From the NCBI GenBank assembly GCA_031291055.1, contig JARLJU010000273.1, forward strand, positions 1-50,557: a DNA stretch of 50,557 nucleotides, read 5' to 3'. Positions within the stretch are counted from its first letter, which is position 1. Every line of letters begins with the position of its first letter. A program made the translations under genes and the position numbers. The DNA comes from Rudaea sp. Its GTDB lineage: Bacteria > Pseudomonadota > Gammaproteobacteria > Xanthomonadales > Rhodanobacteraceae. Below the pieces are notes generated by a model. The model did not search any database and was not told the origin of the DNA. It saw only the letters and a list, made by a program, of their open reading frames with translations. This document shows, in pieces, positions 1 through 10,575 of this stretch.

Positions 1-6
1 CAAGAC

Positions 7-1197
<1,191 letters not shown>

Positions 1198-1210
1198 TGC
1201 AAACGGACCG

Positions 1211-1232
1211 AGGGCCATAAGCCCTTGGCCCT
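1211..1232 (+). promoter_or_regulatory. Hairpin between tuf and rpsJ
   Basis: Perfect 7-bp inverted repeat AGGGCCA (1211-1217) and TGGCCCT (1226-1232) with an 8-base loop, 13 bases after the tuf stop. It is followed by GAAAAGAGG rather than a T-tract, so it is not a standard terminator. It may be an mRNA processing or attenuation element in the S10 leader. The function is inference. Confidence 0.4.
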
Positions 1233-1304
1233 GAAAAGAGGAGGCGATGAGAAGTCGCTTCGGTTGAAGATACACAACGTTCTTTAGATAACAGGATTAC
1301 GGCA

Positions 1305-1616
1305 ATGGCGGACCAGAAGATTCGGATTCGGCTCAAGGCATACGATCATCGCTTGATTGATCGTTCCGCGAGCGAGATCGTCGAGACGGCCAAGCGCACG
1401 GGCGCACAGGTTCGCGGCCCGATTCCGCTGCCGACCAAGATCGAGCGTTACACGATTCTGACCTCGCCGCATGCCGACAAGGACGCGCGCGACCAGTACG
1501 AGACACGCACACACAAGCGCGTTCTGGATATTGTCGATCCCAACGACAAGACCGTGGACGCCTTGATGAAGCTCGACCTCGCCGCCGGCGTGGACGTGCA
1601 GATCAAATTGTATTGA
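1305..1616 (+). CDS. rpsJ: 30S ribosomal protein S10
   Basis: First gene of the S10 operon; a small-subunit head protein that also acts with NusB in antitermination. It has 103 residues, the usual length, starting [15 protein letters not shown]. The ATG lies in an AT-rich leader (1240-1304) typical of an S10 operon start. The stop codon sits inside the first unit of a 15-bp tandem repeat that runs into the rplC leader. Confidence 0.97.
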   Translation: MADQKIRIRLKAYDHRLIDRSASEIVETAKRTGAQVRGPIPLPTKIERYTILTSPHADKDARDQYETRTHKRVLDIVDPNDKTVDALMKLDLAAGVDVQIKLY

Positions 1617-1668
1617 AGCCGGCTTTATCTGAGCAGGCTGTATTGAATTCGGCTGTATTGAAGGCTAC
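1609..1668 (+). repeat. 15-bp tandem repeat across the rpsJ stop
   Basis: Four consecutive 15-base units (1609-1623, 1624-1638, 1639-1653, 1654-1668). Units 1, 3 and 4 begin TGTATTGAA; unit 2 is a diverged TTTATCTGA version. Because 15 is a multiple of three, the rpsJ stop TGA is repeated in frame at 1644-1646 and 1659-1661. The array fills the whole spacer between rpsJ and the rplC start, so it looks like slippage duplication of the rpsJ 3' end. Confidence 0.85.
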
Positions 1669-1672
1669 GACG

Positions 1673-2314
1673 ATGAGTATCGGGTTGGTTGGAAAAAAAT
1701 GCGGCATGACGCGGATCTTCACCGAAGCCGGTGAATCGATTCCGGTTACGCTGATCGAGGCGACGCCGAACCGCATCACCCAGGTGAAGACGGTGGAAAC
1801 CGACGGCTACAGCGCGGTCCAGGTAACGGCCGGCACGAAGCGCGCTGCGCTGGTGAACAAGCCGAAGGCCGGACACTTCGCCAAGGCCAAGGTCGAAGCA
1901 GGCCGTGGCTTGTGGGAATTCCGCGTCGATGCCAAGGATCTCGGCAACTATGCGGTTGGCGGTGAACTGAAAGCCGACGACGTGTTCAAGGAAGGCCAGA
2001 TTGTCGACGTCGCTGGCGTCACCAAGGGCAAGGGTTTCCAGGGCACGATCAAGCGCTGGAACTTCACCATGGGCGATGCCACGCACGGCAACTCGCTGTC
2101 GCATCGCTCGCCGGGCTCGATCGGTCAGCGCCAGACGCCGGGTCGCGTGTTTCCGGGCAAGAAAATGGCCGGTCACATGGGCAACGTGCGCCAGTCGACG
2201 ATGAACCTGCAGGTCGTGAAGATCGACGCGGAGCGCCATCTCATCGCGATTCGCGGCGCGGTACCTGGTGCGCCTGGCGGCAACGTCATCATCCGTCCGG
2301 CGTCGAAAGGTTGA
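1673..2314 (+). CDS. rplC: 50S ribosomal protein L3
   Basis: Early-assembly large-subunit protein. From ATG 1673 ([16 protein letters not shown]) it has 213 residues, the family length. The frame stays open back to 1613, but that extension would read through the repeat array and has no family counterpart. The GQRQTPG segment carrying the glutamine methylated by PrmB in E. coli is present, followed by the glycine-rich loop that reaches the peptidyl-transferase centre. Confidence 0.96.
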   Translation: MSIGLVGKKCGMTRIFTEAGESIPVTLIEATPNRITQVKTVETDGYSAVQVTAGTKRAALVNKPKAGHFAKAKVEAGRGLWEFRVDAKDLGNYAVGGELKADDVFKEGQIVDVAGVTKGKGFQGTIKRWNFTMGDATHGNSLSHRSPGSIGQRQTPGRVFPGKKMAGHMGNVRQSTMNLQVVKIDAERHLIAIRGAVPGAPGGNVIIRPASKG

Positions 2315-2325
2315 GGGTCTAGATC

Positions 2326-2928
2326 ATGGAACTGCAAATCGTAGGCGCGAAGAAACCCCTGTCGGTCTCCGACGCGGTATTCGGTCGTGAATATTCCGAA
2401 GGACTGGTGCATCAGGTCGTGGTCGCATATCGCAATGCGGGCCGCGCCGGCACCAAGGCGCAGAAGTCGCGCTCGGACATGTCCGGCACGACCAAGAAAT
2501 TCAAGAAGCAGAAGGGCGGCGGCGCGCGTCACGGCGATTACCGCGCTCCGATCTTCGTCGGCGGCGGTCGCGCTTTCGCAGCGCGTCCACGCAGCTTCGC
2601 GCAGAAGGTCAACAAGAAAATGTATCGCGGCGCCATCCAGGCGATCCTGTCCGAGTTGAACCGTCAGGGCCGTCTGAAAGTGGTCGAGGCGTTTGCCGTC
2701 GACAAGCCGAGCACGAAGGATCTGATCGTAAAGCTCAAGGATTACACCGGCGGTCGCACCCTGATCGTCACCGAGAACGTGGATCAGAACCTGTTCCTGT
2801 CGGCGCGCAACCTGCCGTTTGTCGCGGTGGTGGATGTCGCGGCAATGGATCCGGTCAGTCTGGTCGATGCCGAAAATGTGATCATGACCGTCGATTCGGT
2901 CAAGAAGATCGAGGAGTGGCTGGCATGA
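2326..2928 (+). CDS. rplD: 50S ribosomal protein L4
   Basis: Large-subunit exit-tunnel protein; in E. coli it also represses the S10 operon by binding its leader, which I cannot test here. 200 residues, full length, with the basic loop ([16 protein letters not shown]) that lines the tunnel. Starts 11 bases after rplC; its TGA overlaps the ATG of rplW. Confidence 0.97.
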   Translation: MELQIVGAKKPLSVSDAVFGREYSEGLVHQVVVAYRNAGRAGTKAQKSRSDMSGTTKKFKKQKGGGARHGDYRAPIFVGGGRAFAARPRSFAQKVNKKMYRGAIQAILSELNRQGRLKVVEAFAVDKPSTKDLIVKLKDYTGGRTLIVTENVDQNLFLSARNLPFVAVVDVAAMDPVSLVDAENVIMTVDSVKKIEEWLA

Positions 2929-3230
2929 GCGAGCACATCAAGAACGAACGCTTGTTCAGCGTATTGCGTGCGCCGCACATCTCCGAGAAGAGTGCGCGTC
3001 TGCAGGAACATAACCAGTATGTGTTTGAAGTCGCGCCTGATGCGGACAAGAAGGTGGTCAAGGCTGCGGTCGAGGCGTTGTTCAACGTCAAGGTCGAGTC
3101 GGTCAACCTGGTGAACGTGAAAGGCAAGGTCAAGACGTTTCGCTCGCGCGCCGGTAGCCGAAATGGCTGGCGCAAGGCCTATGTGCGTTTGCACGAAGGT
3201 CAGAGCATCGACGTAACGGCCAAGCCCTAG
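2925..3230 (+). CDS. rplW: 50S ribosomal protein L23
   Basis: Exit-site protein that docks trigger factor and SRP. 101 residues from ATG 2925 ([20 protein letters not shown]). A GTG nine bases upstream is in frame, but the ATGA overlap with the rplD stop is the usual coupled start. The glycine-poor loop followed by the basic segment [16 protein letters not shown] matches the family. Confidence 0.96.
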   Translation: MSEHIKNERLFSVLRAPHISEKSARLQEHNQYVFEVAPDADKKVVKAAVEALFNVKVESVNLVNVKGKVKTFRSRAGSRNGWRKAYVRLHEGQSIDVTAKP

Positions 3231-3246
3231 GGTAAAGAGAACATTG

Positions 3247-3265
3247 TGTGCGCGCCTCGCGCACA
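3247..3265 (+). promoter_or_regulatory. Hairpin between rplW and rplB
   Basis: Perfect 8-bp stem TGTGCGCG (3247-3254) and CGCGCACA (3258-3265) with a three-base loop in the 53-base rplW-rplB spacer, 18 bases before the rplB start. No T-tract follows. It may tune rplB translation or mRNA stability. Confidence 0.45.
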
Positions 3266-3283
3266 TAGAGATCAGGAACGAAC

Positions 3284-4111
3284 ATGGCACTGATTACATT
3301 AAAGCCAACCTCTCCGGGACGCCGCTCGATGGTGCGCGTGTCCACGCCGGGGCTGCACAAAGGCGATCCATATGCGCCGCTGACCGAGGCCCAGGCCAAG
3401 ACCGGCGGACGCAACCACTATGGCCGCATTACCGTGCGCCACAAGGGTGGTGGGTCGAAGCAGAACTACCGCATCATCGATTTCAAGCGCGACAAGGAAG
3501 GCATCGCCTGCCGCGTCGAACGCATTGAGTACGATCCGAACCGCACGGCGCACATTGCACTTTTGTGCTACGTGGACGGCGAGCGTCGCTACATCATCGC
3601 GCCCAAAGGCGTGGCGATTGGTGACCAGCTGATGGCGGGCCGCGACGCACCGATCAAGGCCGGCAACACATTGCCGTTGCGCAATATCCCGATCGGCGCC
3701 ACCGTGCATTGCATCGAGATGAAGCCGGGCAAGGGCGCGCAGCTTGCGCGCAGTGCCGGCGCCTCGGTACAACTGATCGCACGCGAAGGCGTCTACGCCA
3801 CCTTGCGTCTGCGCTCTGGCGAAATGCGCAAGGTACCGGCGGACTGTCGCGCGACGATCGGCGAAGTTGGCAATTCCGAACACAATCTGCGCAAGTTGGG
3901 CAAGGCCGGGGCTAAGCGCTGGCGCGGTATCCGCCCGACCGTACGTGGCGCGGCGATGAATCCGGTCGATCACCCGCACGGTGGTGGCGAAGGCCGCGCG
4001 GGACAAGGCAATCCGCATCCGGTGTCCCCGTGGGGGCAGCCGTCCAAGGGTTACAAGACCCGCAAGAACAAACGCACGGATCAGTTCATCGTGCGCGATC
4101 GTCGAAGCTAA
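3284..4111 (+). CDS. rplB: 50S ribosomal protein L2
   Basis: Core large-subunit protein required for subunit association and peptidyl transfer. 275 residues, normal length. The highly conserved [15 protein letters not shown] segment with the functionally important histidine is intact near residues 227-241, and the tail ends in the usual basic [16 protein letters not shown]. Confidence 0.98.
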   Translation: MALITLKPTSPGRRSMVRVSTPGLHKGDPYAPLTEAQAKTGGRNHYGRITVRHKGGGSKQNYRIIDFKRDKEGIACRVERIEYDPNRTAHIALLCYVDGERRYIIAPKGVAIGDQLMAGRDAPIKAGNTLPLRNIPIGATVHCIEMKPGKGAQLARSAGASVQLIAREGVYATLRLRSGEMRKVPADCRATIGEVGNSEHNLRKLGKAGAKRWRGIRPTVRGAAMNPVDHPHGGGEGRAGQGNPHPVSPWGQPSKGYKTRKNKRTDQFIVRDRRS

Positions 4112-4122
4112 GGTAGAGGATC

Positions 4123-4407
4123 ATGGCGCGTTCATTGAAGAAAGGACCTTTCGTCGACCTGCACCTTTTGAAGAAGGTGGAGGCGGCGGCTGCGACGAAT
4201 ACCAAACGCCCGATCAAGACCTGGTCGCGGCGCTCGATGATTCTGCCGGAAATGGTCGGTCTGACCATTGCCGTGCACAACGGCAAGGCGCACGTGCCGG
4301 TGCTGGTCAACGAGAACATGGTCGGACACAAGCTCGGCGAGTTCGCCGTCACGCGCACCTTCAAGGGCCATTCCGGCGACAAGAAGGCCGCCGAGGCCAA
4401 GAAGTAA
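4123..4407 (+). CDS. rpsS: 30S ribosomal protein S19
   Basis: Small-subunit head protein that contacts S13. 94 residues, starting [16 protein letters not shown] and containing the [13 protein letters not shown] signature. Eleven bases after rplB and six before rplV. Confidence 0.97.
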   Translation: MARSLKKGPFVDLHLLKKVEAAAATNTKRPIKTWSRRSMILPEMVGLTIAVHNGKAHVPVLVNENMVGHKLGEFAVTRTFKGHSGDKKAAEAKK

Positions 4408-4413
4408 GAGAGA

Positions 4414-4779
4414 ATGACGATGCAAGCCAAAGCCACGCAAACCAGTGCGCCACAAGCAAAAGCGATTTTGCGCGGCGTGCGGATTTCCCCGCAGAAGGCA
4501 CGCCTGATTGCCGATCAGGTTCGCGGCATGCCGGTCGGCCGCGCCACCAATCTGCTTGCCTTCAGCGACAAGAAGGCGGCACATCTGGTCAAGAAGCTGT
4601 TGCTGTCGGCGGTTGCCAATGCCGAGAACAACCTTGGCGCCGATGTGGACGAATTGAAAGTCGCCACGATCTTCGTGGACGAGGGTCCGCGCCTGAAGCG
4701 CATGCATGCGCGTGCCAAGGGTCGCGGTTCGCAGATCATCAAGCGCACCAGTCACATTACCGTGGTCGTCGGCAGCTGA
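4414..4779 (+). CDS. rplV: 50S ribosomal protein L22
   Basis: Large-subunit protein whose beta-hairpin lines the exit tunnel. 121 residues, about ten longer than E. coli L22 because of an alanine/glutamine-rich N-terminal extension before [18 protein letters not shown] 4414 has GAGAG just upstream; a second in-frame ATG at 4420 is also possible. The C-terminal [16 protein letters not shown] signature is complete. Confidence 0.96.
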   Translation: MTMQAKATQTSAPQAKAILRGVRISPQKARLIADQVRGMPVGRATNLLAFSDKKAAHLVKKLLLSAVANAENNLGADVDELKVATIFVDEGPRLKRMHARAKGRGSQIIKRTSHITVVVGS

Positions 4780-4805
4780 CGAGCTGATACTTTAGGAAAC
4801 GAACG

Positions 4806-5558
4806 ATGGGTCACAAAGTTCATCCAACCGGAATCCGCCTTGGCATATCCAAGGACTGGAACTCCAAATGGTTCGCCAACAAGCGCGAGTATGCGCAGTA
4901 CCTCACCGCCGATCTGAAGGTGCGCGAACTGCTGCGCAAGAAGCTGGCGCAGGCAGGCGTGTCGCGGATCCAGATCGAGCGTCCGGCCAAGAGCGCGCGC
5001 ATCACCATTCACACGGCGCGTCCGGGTGTGGTGATCGGCAAGAAGGGCGAGGATATCGAGAAGCTGCGCAAGGAAGTCAGCGCGATGATGGGCGTTCCCG
5101 CGCACATCAACGTAAGCGAAGTGCGCAAGCCGGAAATCGACGCGCAGCTGGTGGCCGAGTCCATCGCCCAGCAGCTGGAGCGCCGCATCATGTTCCGCCG
5201 TGCGATGAAGCGCGCCGTCGGCAACGCGATGCGCCTTGGCGCGTTGGGCATCAAGGTCAACGTTGGCGGTCGGCTGAATGGCGCCGAGATCGCGCGTTCG
5301 GAGTGGTACCGCGAAGGTCGCGTGCCGCTGCACACGCTGCGCGCCGACATCGATTATGGTTTCGCCGAGGCGAAGACGACCTACGGCATCATCGGTATCA
5401 AGGTATGGGTGTACAAGGGCGAAGTCTTCGACCTGCACGCCGCGAACCAGGAAACCAAGGACGAAGGCCGCGATGCTCCACAGCAACGCCGCGAACCGCG
5501 TGAACACCGTGAACCGCGCGAGCATCGCGAGCCACGCGAACCGCGTGCGGCGAAGTAA
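4806..5558 (+). CDS. rpsC: 30S ribosomal protein S3 with repeat tail
   Basis: mRNA-entry protein with an N-terminal KH domain ([15 protein letters not shown] near residues 74-88) and a C-terminal S3 domain. 250 residues, about 17 more than E. coli. The excess is a charged tail with three hexapeptide units, [12 protein letters not shown] and REPREP (residues 229-246, bases 5490-5543), before the end. The tail is probably disordered and surface exposed. Confidence 0.97.
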   Translation: MGHKVHPTGIRLGISKDWNSKWFANKREYAQYLTADLKVRELLRKKLAQAGVSRIQIERPAKSARITIHTARPGVVIGKKGEDIEKLRKEVSAMMGVPAHINVSEVRKPEIDAQLVAESIAQQLERRIMFRRAMKRAVGNAMRLGALGIKVNVGGRLNGAEIARSEWYREGRVPLHTLRADIDYGFAEAKTTYGIIGIKVWVYKGEVFDLHAANQETKDEGRDAPQQRREPREHREPREHREPREPRAAK

Positions 5559-5576
5559 GGAAAAGAATTGAGAAGT

Positions 5577-5627
5577 GCGGTCAGGACGACCGCTTTTGAT
5601 CTCGCGATCAGGGAAGATCGCAAAAGC
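5577..5627 (+). promoter_or_regulatory. Two competing hairpins before rplP
   Basis: A 6-bp stem GCGGTC (5577-5582) and GACCGC (5588-5593) is followed directly by TTTT, a terminator-like shape. The GCTTTTG at 5592-5598 can instead pair with CAAAAGC at 5621-5627. Since the two pairings share bases 5592-5593 and the T-run, they exclude each other, as in an attenuator. Weak stem and short T-run; a regulatory role is inference. Confidence 0.35.
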
Positions 5628-5638
5628 AGGAATTAACC

Positions 5639-6052
5639 ATGCTGCAACCAAAACGCACCAAGTATCGCAAGACCCACAAAGGCCGCAATCGCGGACTGGC
5701 CTTCGTCAGCAACAAGGTCAGTTTCGGCGAATACGGTTTGAAAGCCACGACGCACGGGCATCTGACTGCGCGCCAGATCGAGGCCGCGCGCCGCTGCGTC
5801 ACACGCTTCGTCAAGCGTGGCGGCAAGCTGTGGATCCGCGTGTTCCCGGACAAGCCGATCACGAAGAAGCCGATCGAAGTACGTATGGGCAATGGCAAGG
5901 GCAACGTGGAATTCTGGGTCGCCGTCGTTCAGCCCGGTCGCATGTTGTATGAAATCGAAGGCGTGACCGAAGTCGACGCGCGTGAAGCGTTCCGTCTGGC
6001 CGCGGCCAAGCTGTCGGTGCAGACCCAATTCGTGAATCGTACGGTGCTGTGA
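5639..6052 (+). CDS. rplP: 50S ribosomal protein L16
   Basis: Large-subunit protein near the A site. 137 residues, starting [17 protein letters not shown], with the conserved [10 protein letters not shown] and [13 protein letters not shown] segments. It follows rpsC after an 80-base spacer that holds the competing hairpins. The stop overlaps the rpmC start by one base. Confidence 0.97.
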   Translation: MLQPKRTKYRKTHKGRNRGLAFVSNKVSFGEYGLKATTHGHLTARQIEAARRCVTRFVKRGGKLWIRVFPDKPITKKPIEVRMGNGKGNVEFWVAVVQPGRMLYEIEGVTEVDAREAFRLAAAKLSVQTQFVNRTVL

Positions 6053-6282
6053 TGGAACTCAAAGAGCTTCGCAAACAATCCGCGCAGGACCTGGGCGAAC
6101 AGCTCCTGGAACTGCGTCGTGAGCAATTCAACTTGCGCATGCAGAAGGGCGCAGGCGCCCAGACGCAAACGCATCACTTCAAGCGCGTCCGGCGCGACAT
6201 CGCGCAGATCAAGACGTTGCTCGGTCAGGATAATTCGAGCGCAGTTAAATCGGGCACGAAGAAATCGAGCACGAAGAAATAA
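6052..6282 (+). CDS. rpmC: 50S ribosomal protein L29
   Basis: Exit-site protein. ATG 6052 overlaps the rplP stop (TGATG) and gives 76 residues beginning [18 protein letters not shown]; the family core ends near residue 62. The extra C-terminal residues come from an exact-period duplication: bases 6247-6261 and 6262-6276 differ at one position and encode a repeated lysine/serine/threonine pattern. Confidence 0.95.
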   Translation: MELKELRKQSAQDLGEQLLELRREQFNLRMQKGAGAQTQTHHFKRVRRDIAQIKTLLGQDNSSAVKSGTKKSSTKK

Positions 6283-6292
6283 GGCATAGCCA

Positions 6293-6571
6293 ATGAGCGA
6301 ACAGACAAATAATCCCAGGCAAAAGACGCAGCACACTGTCGAAGGTCGTGTGATCAGCAACAAGATGCTGAAGACGATCACCGTGCTGCTCGAGCGCCAG
6401 GTGCAGCATCCGTTGTACGGCAAGATCGTGCGCCGTTCGACCAAGGTGCATGCGCATGACGAGAAAGGCGAGTGCAAGGAAGGCGATACCGTGCGTATTG
6501 CCGAATGCCGGCCGCTGTCGAAAACGAAAAACTGGCGCGTCGTGGAAATCGTCGCGCGCGCTGCGCAGTAA
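6293..6571 (+). CDS. rpsQ: 30S ribosomal protein S17
   Basis: 16S rRNA-binding OB-fold protein. 92 residues, with the [16 protein letters not shown] core and the [16 protein letters not shown] signature. Last gene of the S10 operon by E. coli order; only 24 bases separate it from rplN, so transcription probably continues into the spc genes. Confidence 0.96.
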   Translation: MSEQTNNPRQKTQHTVEGRVISNKMLKTITVLLERQVQHPLYGKIVRRSTKVHAHDEKGECKEGDTVRIAECRPLSKTKNWRVVEIVARAAQ

Positions 6572-6595
6572 CGTGGAGCAAAGGAGAACTTCGTC

Positions 6596-6964
<369 letters not shown>

Positions 6965-6990
6965 CAAAATATACTTTTTGGAATTACGCC

Positions 6991-7305
6991 ATGAACCGCA
7001 TACGCAAAGGTGATCAAGTCATCGTGATCACCGGCAAGTACAAAGGCCAGAAGGGCGAAGTGGTGCGCATCGCGGAGGATCGCGTTGTCGTGCAGAACAT
7101 CAATCTGGTCAAGCGCCACACCAAGCCGAATCCGCAGGCCAACCAGCCCGGCGGCATCGTCGAGCGTGAAGCGCCGATCCATATCTCTAATGTGATGCTG
7201 TTCAACTCTGCCACGGGCAAGGGTGAGCGCGTCGGTTACAAGACCCTCGACGACGGACGCAAGGTACGCACGTACCGCGCCGGCGGCGAAGTGGTCGACG
7301 CCTGA
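6991..7305 (+). CDS. rplX: 50S ribosomal protein L24
   Basis: Assembly-initiating large-subunit protein with a KOW domain ([18 protein letters not shown], residues 7-24). 104 residues. The 26-base leader contains an A/T patch (6966-6979) but no clear Shine-Dalgarno other than the GGAA at 6980-6983. Confidence 0.97.
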   Translation: MNRIRKGDQVIVITGKYKGQKGEVVRIAEDRVVVQNINLVKRHTKPNPQANQPGGIVEREAPIHISNVMLFNSATGKGERVGYKTLDDGRKVRTYRAGGEVVDA

Positions 7306-7315
7306 GGAAACTGTC

Positions 7316-7855
7316 ATGGTGCGTCTGGAAAAATTCTACAAAGATGAAGTCGTGCCGAAGCTGATGCAGCGTTTCGGCTACAAGAATGTCATGCAAGTGC
7401 CGCGGCTGAGCAAGGTCACGCTCAACATGGGCGTGGGCGAAGCAGCCACGAACAAGAAGGTGCTTGAGAACGCGAACGCGGACATGACCAAGATTGCGGG
7501 CCAGAAGTCGATCTCGACGTTGTCCAAAAAGTCGATCGCGACCTTCAAGATCCGCGACGGCTGGCCGATCGGCTGCAAGGTCACTCTGCGCCGCGCCAAG
7601 ATGTACGAGTTCATCGATCGCCTGGTCAATATTGCGCTGCCGCGCGTACGCGATTTCCGCGGCGTGTCGGGCCGGGCTTTCGACGGCCGTGGCAATTACA
7701 ACATGGGCATCAAGGAACAGATTATTTTCCCCGAGATCGATTTCGATCAGGTCGACGCGATGCGCGGTATGGACATTGCCATTACCACGACGGCGCGCAG
7801 TGACGAGGAAGCCAAGGCGCTGCTAGAAGCGTTCAGCTTTCCGTTCCGCAACTAA
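7316..7855 (+). CDS. rplE: 50S ribosomal protein L5
   Basis: 5S rRNA-binding protein of the central protuberance. 179 residues from ATG 7316 ([16 protein letters not shown]), exactly the E. coli length, with GAGGAAA just upstream. The open frame extends back to 7223 inside rplX, but that part is not family sequence. In E. coli the S8 repressor site lies around this junction. Confidence 0.97.
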   Translation: MVRLEKFYKDEVVPKLMQRFGYKNVMQVPRLSKVTLNMGVGEAATNKKVLENANADMTKIAGQKSISTLSKKSIATFKIRDGWPIGCKVTLRRAKMYEFIDRLVNIALPRVRDFRGVSGRAFDGRGNYNMGIKEQIIFPEIDFDQVDAMRGMDIAITTTARSDEEAKALLEAFSFPFRN

Positions 7856-7872
7856 TTCAAGAGAGTACCGGT

Positions 7873-8178
7873 ATGGCCAAGACCAGCATGGTTGAGCGCG
7901 AGAACAAGCGCACGAAAATCGTCAAGAAGCACGCTGCCAAGCGCAAAGAGCTCAAGGCGATCGTGCTCAGCCCGAAATCGTCCTATGACGAAAAAATGGC
8001 TGCGCAGACAAAGCTGCAGAAGCTGCCGCGCGATGCCAGTCCTTCGCGCCAGCGCAACCGCTGCGCGCTGACCGGCCGTTCCCGCGGCGTCTATCGCAAG
8101 TTCTCGCTCGGTCGCCACAAACTGCGCGAAGCGACCATGCGCGGCGACGTGCCCGGACTGCGCAAGGCCAGCTGGTAA
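7873..8178 (+). CDS. rpsN: 30S ribosomal protein S14, zinc-free form
   Basis: Head protein of the small subunit. 101 residues with a single cysteine, so it is the long form without the CxxC zinc motifs. [17 protein letters not shown] and the KASW end are conserved. It is followed by the longest non-coding gap of the ribosomal block (229 bases). Confidence 0.97.
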   Translation: MAKTSMVERENKRTKIVKKHAAKRKELKAIVLSPKSSYDEKMAAQTKLQKLPRDASPSRQRNRCALTGRSRGVYRKFSLGRHKLREATMRGDVPGLRKASW

Positions 8179-8186
8179 GAGTTTGA

Positions 8187-8219
8187 TTTGAAGAAAGTCC
8201 GAGGCGGACTTTCTTCAAA
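8187..8219 (+). promoter_or_regulatory. Perfect 15-bp hairpin after rpsN
   Basis: The 15 bases at 8187-8201 (TTTGAAGAAAGTCCG) are the exact reverse complement of 8205-8219, with an AGG loop. It begins 8 bases after the rpsN stop. No T-run follows, so strong termination is unlikely; an RNA-processing, stabilising or protein-binding hairpin is more plausible. A short REP-like extragenic element is another option. Confidence 0.6.
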
Positions 8220-8309
8220 GAGTTTCCAGGAATCCGTTTCGGATATCGATGCTCAAACAATTGTTCGCGAGTAGGTGATTTCGGACCAAAGCAACTTCGG
8301 CTCTTTGAG

Positions 8310-8326
8310 CCCCTTAAGTTAAGGGG
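8310..8326. promoter_or_regulatory. 17-bp perfect dyad in the rpsN-rpsH gap
   Basis: CCCCTTAA-G-TTAAGGGG is fully symmetrical around one central base, 82 bases before rpsH. It could be a protein operator or a second RNA hairpin. No regulator in the window is an obvious partner. Confidence 0.35.
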
Positions 8327-8407
8327 GCGGTGCAAGCCAGGGTTGTGGAGGCATTCCCGGACTAACTAACGCAGCGAACGCGTAACAAAGCTACAGGAAA
8401 AACTGAA

Positions 8408-8806
8408 ATGAGTATGACTGATCCCATCGCCGACATGTTCACGCGTATTCGCAATGCCCAAGCCATGGCGAAGCCGACTGTGAGCATGCCGTCGTCGCAG
8501 ACCAAGGTTGCCATCGTCAAGGTGCTGAAAGACGAAGGTTATGTCCGCGATTACCAGGTGAGCAAGGCGGAAAACAACAAGGCGGTACTCGAGATCGCGC
8601 TGAAATATTTCGAGGGCCGGCCGGCGATTGAAAAGATCGATCGTGTCAGCCGCTCCGGCTTGCGCGTGTATCGCGGCAAAGACGAACTGCCGAAGGTGAT
8701 GGGAGGTCTTGGCGTTGCTCTGATTTCGACTCCGGCCGGCATCATGACCGACGTGCAGGCGCGCGCAAAAGGCGTCGGCGGCGAAGTGATCGGCACCGTC
8801 GCCTGA
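8408..8806 (+). CDS. rpsH: 30S ribosomal protein S8
   Basis: 16S rRNA-binding assembly protein; in E. coli also the spc-operon repressor. 132 residues starting [18 protein letters not shown], like E. coli MSMQDPIADMLTRIRN, which supports ATG 8408 over the in-frame ATG at 8414. AGGAAAA lies just upstream. The unusual 229-base leader precedes it. Confidence 0.97.
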   Translation: MSMTDPIADMFTRIRNAQAMAKPTVSMPSSQTKVAIVKVLKDEGYVRDYQVSKAENNKAVLEIALKYFEGRPAIEKIDRVSRSGLRVYRGKDELPKVMGGLGVALISTPAGIMTDVQARAKGVGGEVIGTVA

Positions 8807-8842
8807 TCCAATTGACGCATAAGCAATCGTGGAGAACTGAAC

Positions 8843-9370
8843 ATGTCTCGTGTAGCGAAAATGCCGGTGGCGCTCCCCAAGGGGGTCGAGTGCACCGTGG
8901 CCAAGGATGCGGTTACCGTGAAGGGACCGAAAGGTACGCTCAAGCTCGCGCAGCTGACTGGCGTTGAAGTTGGCGTCAAGGGTTCCGAAATCAGTTTCAC
9001 GTCGACGGACCCGAATACCGCCAAGATGGCCGGAACGGCGCGCGCGCTGGTCGCCAACATGGTCAAGGGCGTGAGCGAAGGCTATCAGCGCAAACTCGAG
9101 CTGGTCGGTGTCGGTTATCGCGCCACCCTGCAGGGCAAAGACCTGAACCTGGCGCTGGGGTTTTCCCATCCCGTCGTGTTCCATGCGCCGGACGGCATCA
9201 CGATCACGGTGCCGACGCAAACCGAAATCCTGATCGCCGGTGCGGACAAGCAACGCGTCGGTGAAGTCGCGGCGAAAATCCGCGCATTCCGTCCGCCGGA
9301 GCCCTATAAGGGCAAGGGCGTGCGCTATTCGGGCGAAAAGATCACCCTCAAAGAAGCCAAGAAGGCGTAA
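8843..9370 (+). CDS. rplF: 50S ribosomal protein L6
   Basis: Large-subunit protein near the factor-binding site, made of two similar domains. 175 residues, two fewer than E. coli. The C-terminal signature [13 protein letters not shown] is intact. Confidence 0.97.
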   Translation: MSRVAKMPVALPKGVECTVAKDAVTVKGPKGTLKLAQLTGVEVGVKGSEISFTSTDPNTAKMAGTARALVANMVKGVSEGYQRKLELVGVGYRATLQGKDLNLALGFSHPVVFHAPDGITITVPTQTEILIAGADKQRVGEVAAKIRAFRPPEPYKGKGVRYSGEKITLKEAKKA

Positions 9371-9399
9371 GAGCGCCAATCCGCTTCAGGAGTACGACG

Positions 9400-9753
9400 A
9401 TGGAAAAGAACATTGCAAGATTGCGCCGCGCGAAAGCCTCGCGCATGCACATCCGCAAACTGGCCGTGCCGCGCCTGACCGTGCATCGCACCGACCAGCA
9501 CATCTACGCCCAGGTCGTTTCAGCCGAAGGCGACAAGGTGCTGGCCGCCGCCTCGACCGTGCAGAAGGCGGTCGCGGAAGGCCTGAAGGGTACCAAGAAC
9601 AAGGCGGCCGCTGCGGCCGTCGGCAAGGCGATCGCGGAAAAGGCAAAAGCTGCGGGTGTCGAAAGCGTTGCATTCGATCGCTCGGGTTTCCGCTACCACG
9701 GCCGCATTGCCGCGCTGGCCGATGCCGCGCGTGAAGCCGGATTGAAGTTCTGA
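9400..9753 (+). CDS. rplR: 50S ribosomal protein L18
   Basis: 5S rRNA-binding protein. 117 residues, with the [19 protein letters not shown] core and the [12 protein letters not shown] signature. AGGAG lies upstream of ATG 9400. Confidence 0.97.
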   Translation: MEKNIARLRRAKASRMHIRKLAVPRLTVHRTDQHIYAQVVSAEGDKVLAAASTVQKAVAEGLKGTKNKAAAAAVGKAIAEKAKAAGVESVAFDRSGFRYHGRIAALADAAREAGLKF

Positions 9754-9827
9754 ACGAGTAGTCATAACAACTCCAAGCGGCTTGATGCCGTAAGCAAATG
9801 CCCGCATATCGGGCGCAAGGTGAAACG

Positions 9828-10343
9828 ATGTCAACGAACGAACGTGAAAACAGCGACGGCATGCTGGAAAAACTCATCGCCGTCAACCGCGTGGCCAAGA
9901 CGGTCAAGGGCGGCAGGCAGATGAGTTTCACCGCGCTGACCGTGGTCGGCGATGGCGACGGCAAGGTCGGCTTCGGCTATGGCAAGGCGCGCGAAGTTCC
10001 GGTCGCCATCTCCAAGGCGATGGAACGTGCCCGCCGCGGCATGGCCAGCATCAAACTCAACAACGGCACGCTGTGGCACGCGGTCAAGGCCAACCATGGC
10101 GCGGCCCGCGTGTACATGCAGCCGGCCTCGGAAGGTACCGGCGTGATTGCCGGTGGCGCCATGCGCGCCGTGCTTGAAGTGGTTGGCGTGAAAAACGTGC
10201 TGGCCAAGGCGGTGGGTTCACGCAATCCGATCAATCTGGTGCGTGCCACGATCAAGGGCCTGCAGGCAATGGCCACGCCCGAGCGCATCGCCGCCAAGCG
10301 CGGCAAGAAAGTGGAAGAGGTAGGCGGCTATGGCCAAGGCTAA
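9828..10343 (+). CDS. rpsE: 30S ribosomal protein S5
   Basis: Fidelity protein at the mRNA entry. ATG 9828 gives 171 residues ([16 protein letters not shown]), close to E. coli 167, and has AAGGTG upstream; an in-frame ATG at 9798 would add ten non-family residues. The dsRNA-binding fold with [11 protein letters not shown] and the [12 protein letters not shown] motif is complete. The 3' end overlaps rpmD by 14 bases. Confidence 0.96.
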   Translation: MSTNERENSDGMLEKLIAVNRVAKTVKGGRQMSFTALTVVGDGDGKVGFGYGKAREVPVAISKAMERARRGMASIKLNNGTLWHAVKANHGAARVYMQPASEGTGVIAGGAMRAVLEVVGVKNVLAKAVGSRNPINLVRATIKGLQAMATPERIAAKRGKKVEEVGGYGQG

Positions 10344-10536
10344 AACCGGCAAGGCGGGCATGATCCGCGTGCGGCTGTACAAGAGCATGAACAGCTGTCA
10401 GTGGAAGCATCGTCTGAGCGTCAAGGCGCTCGGTCTGAATAAGCTCAACGACGTGCGTGAACTGAAAGACAGTCCGCAGGTGCGTGGTCTGATCAACAAG
10501 ATCAATTACCTCGTGCGCGTTGAAGAAAGCGCGTAG
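10330..10536 (+). CDS. rpmD: 50S ribosomal protein L30
   Basis: Small large-subunit protein. 68 residues, slightly longer than E. coli (59), with MIRVRLYKS and the [12 protein letters not shown] region. It starts inside the end of rpsE (14-base overlap), so the two are translationally coupled. Confidence 0.95.
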   Translation: MAKAKTGKAGMIRVRLYKSMNSCQWKHRLSVKALGLNKLNDVRELKDSPQVRGLINKINYLVRVEESA

Positions 10537-10575
10537 TTTTCGTCCATCTGCGCAAAAGTATACCTGGAGTTCACC

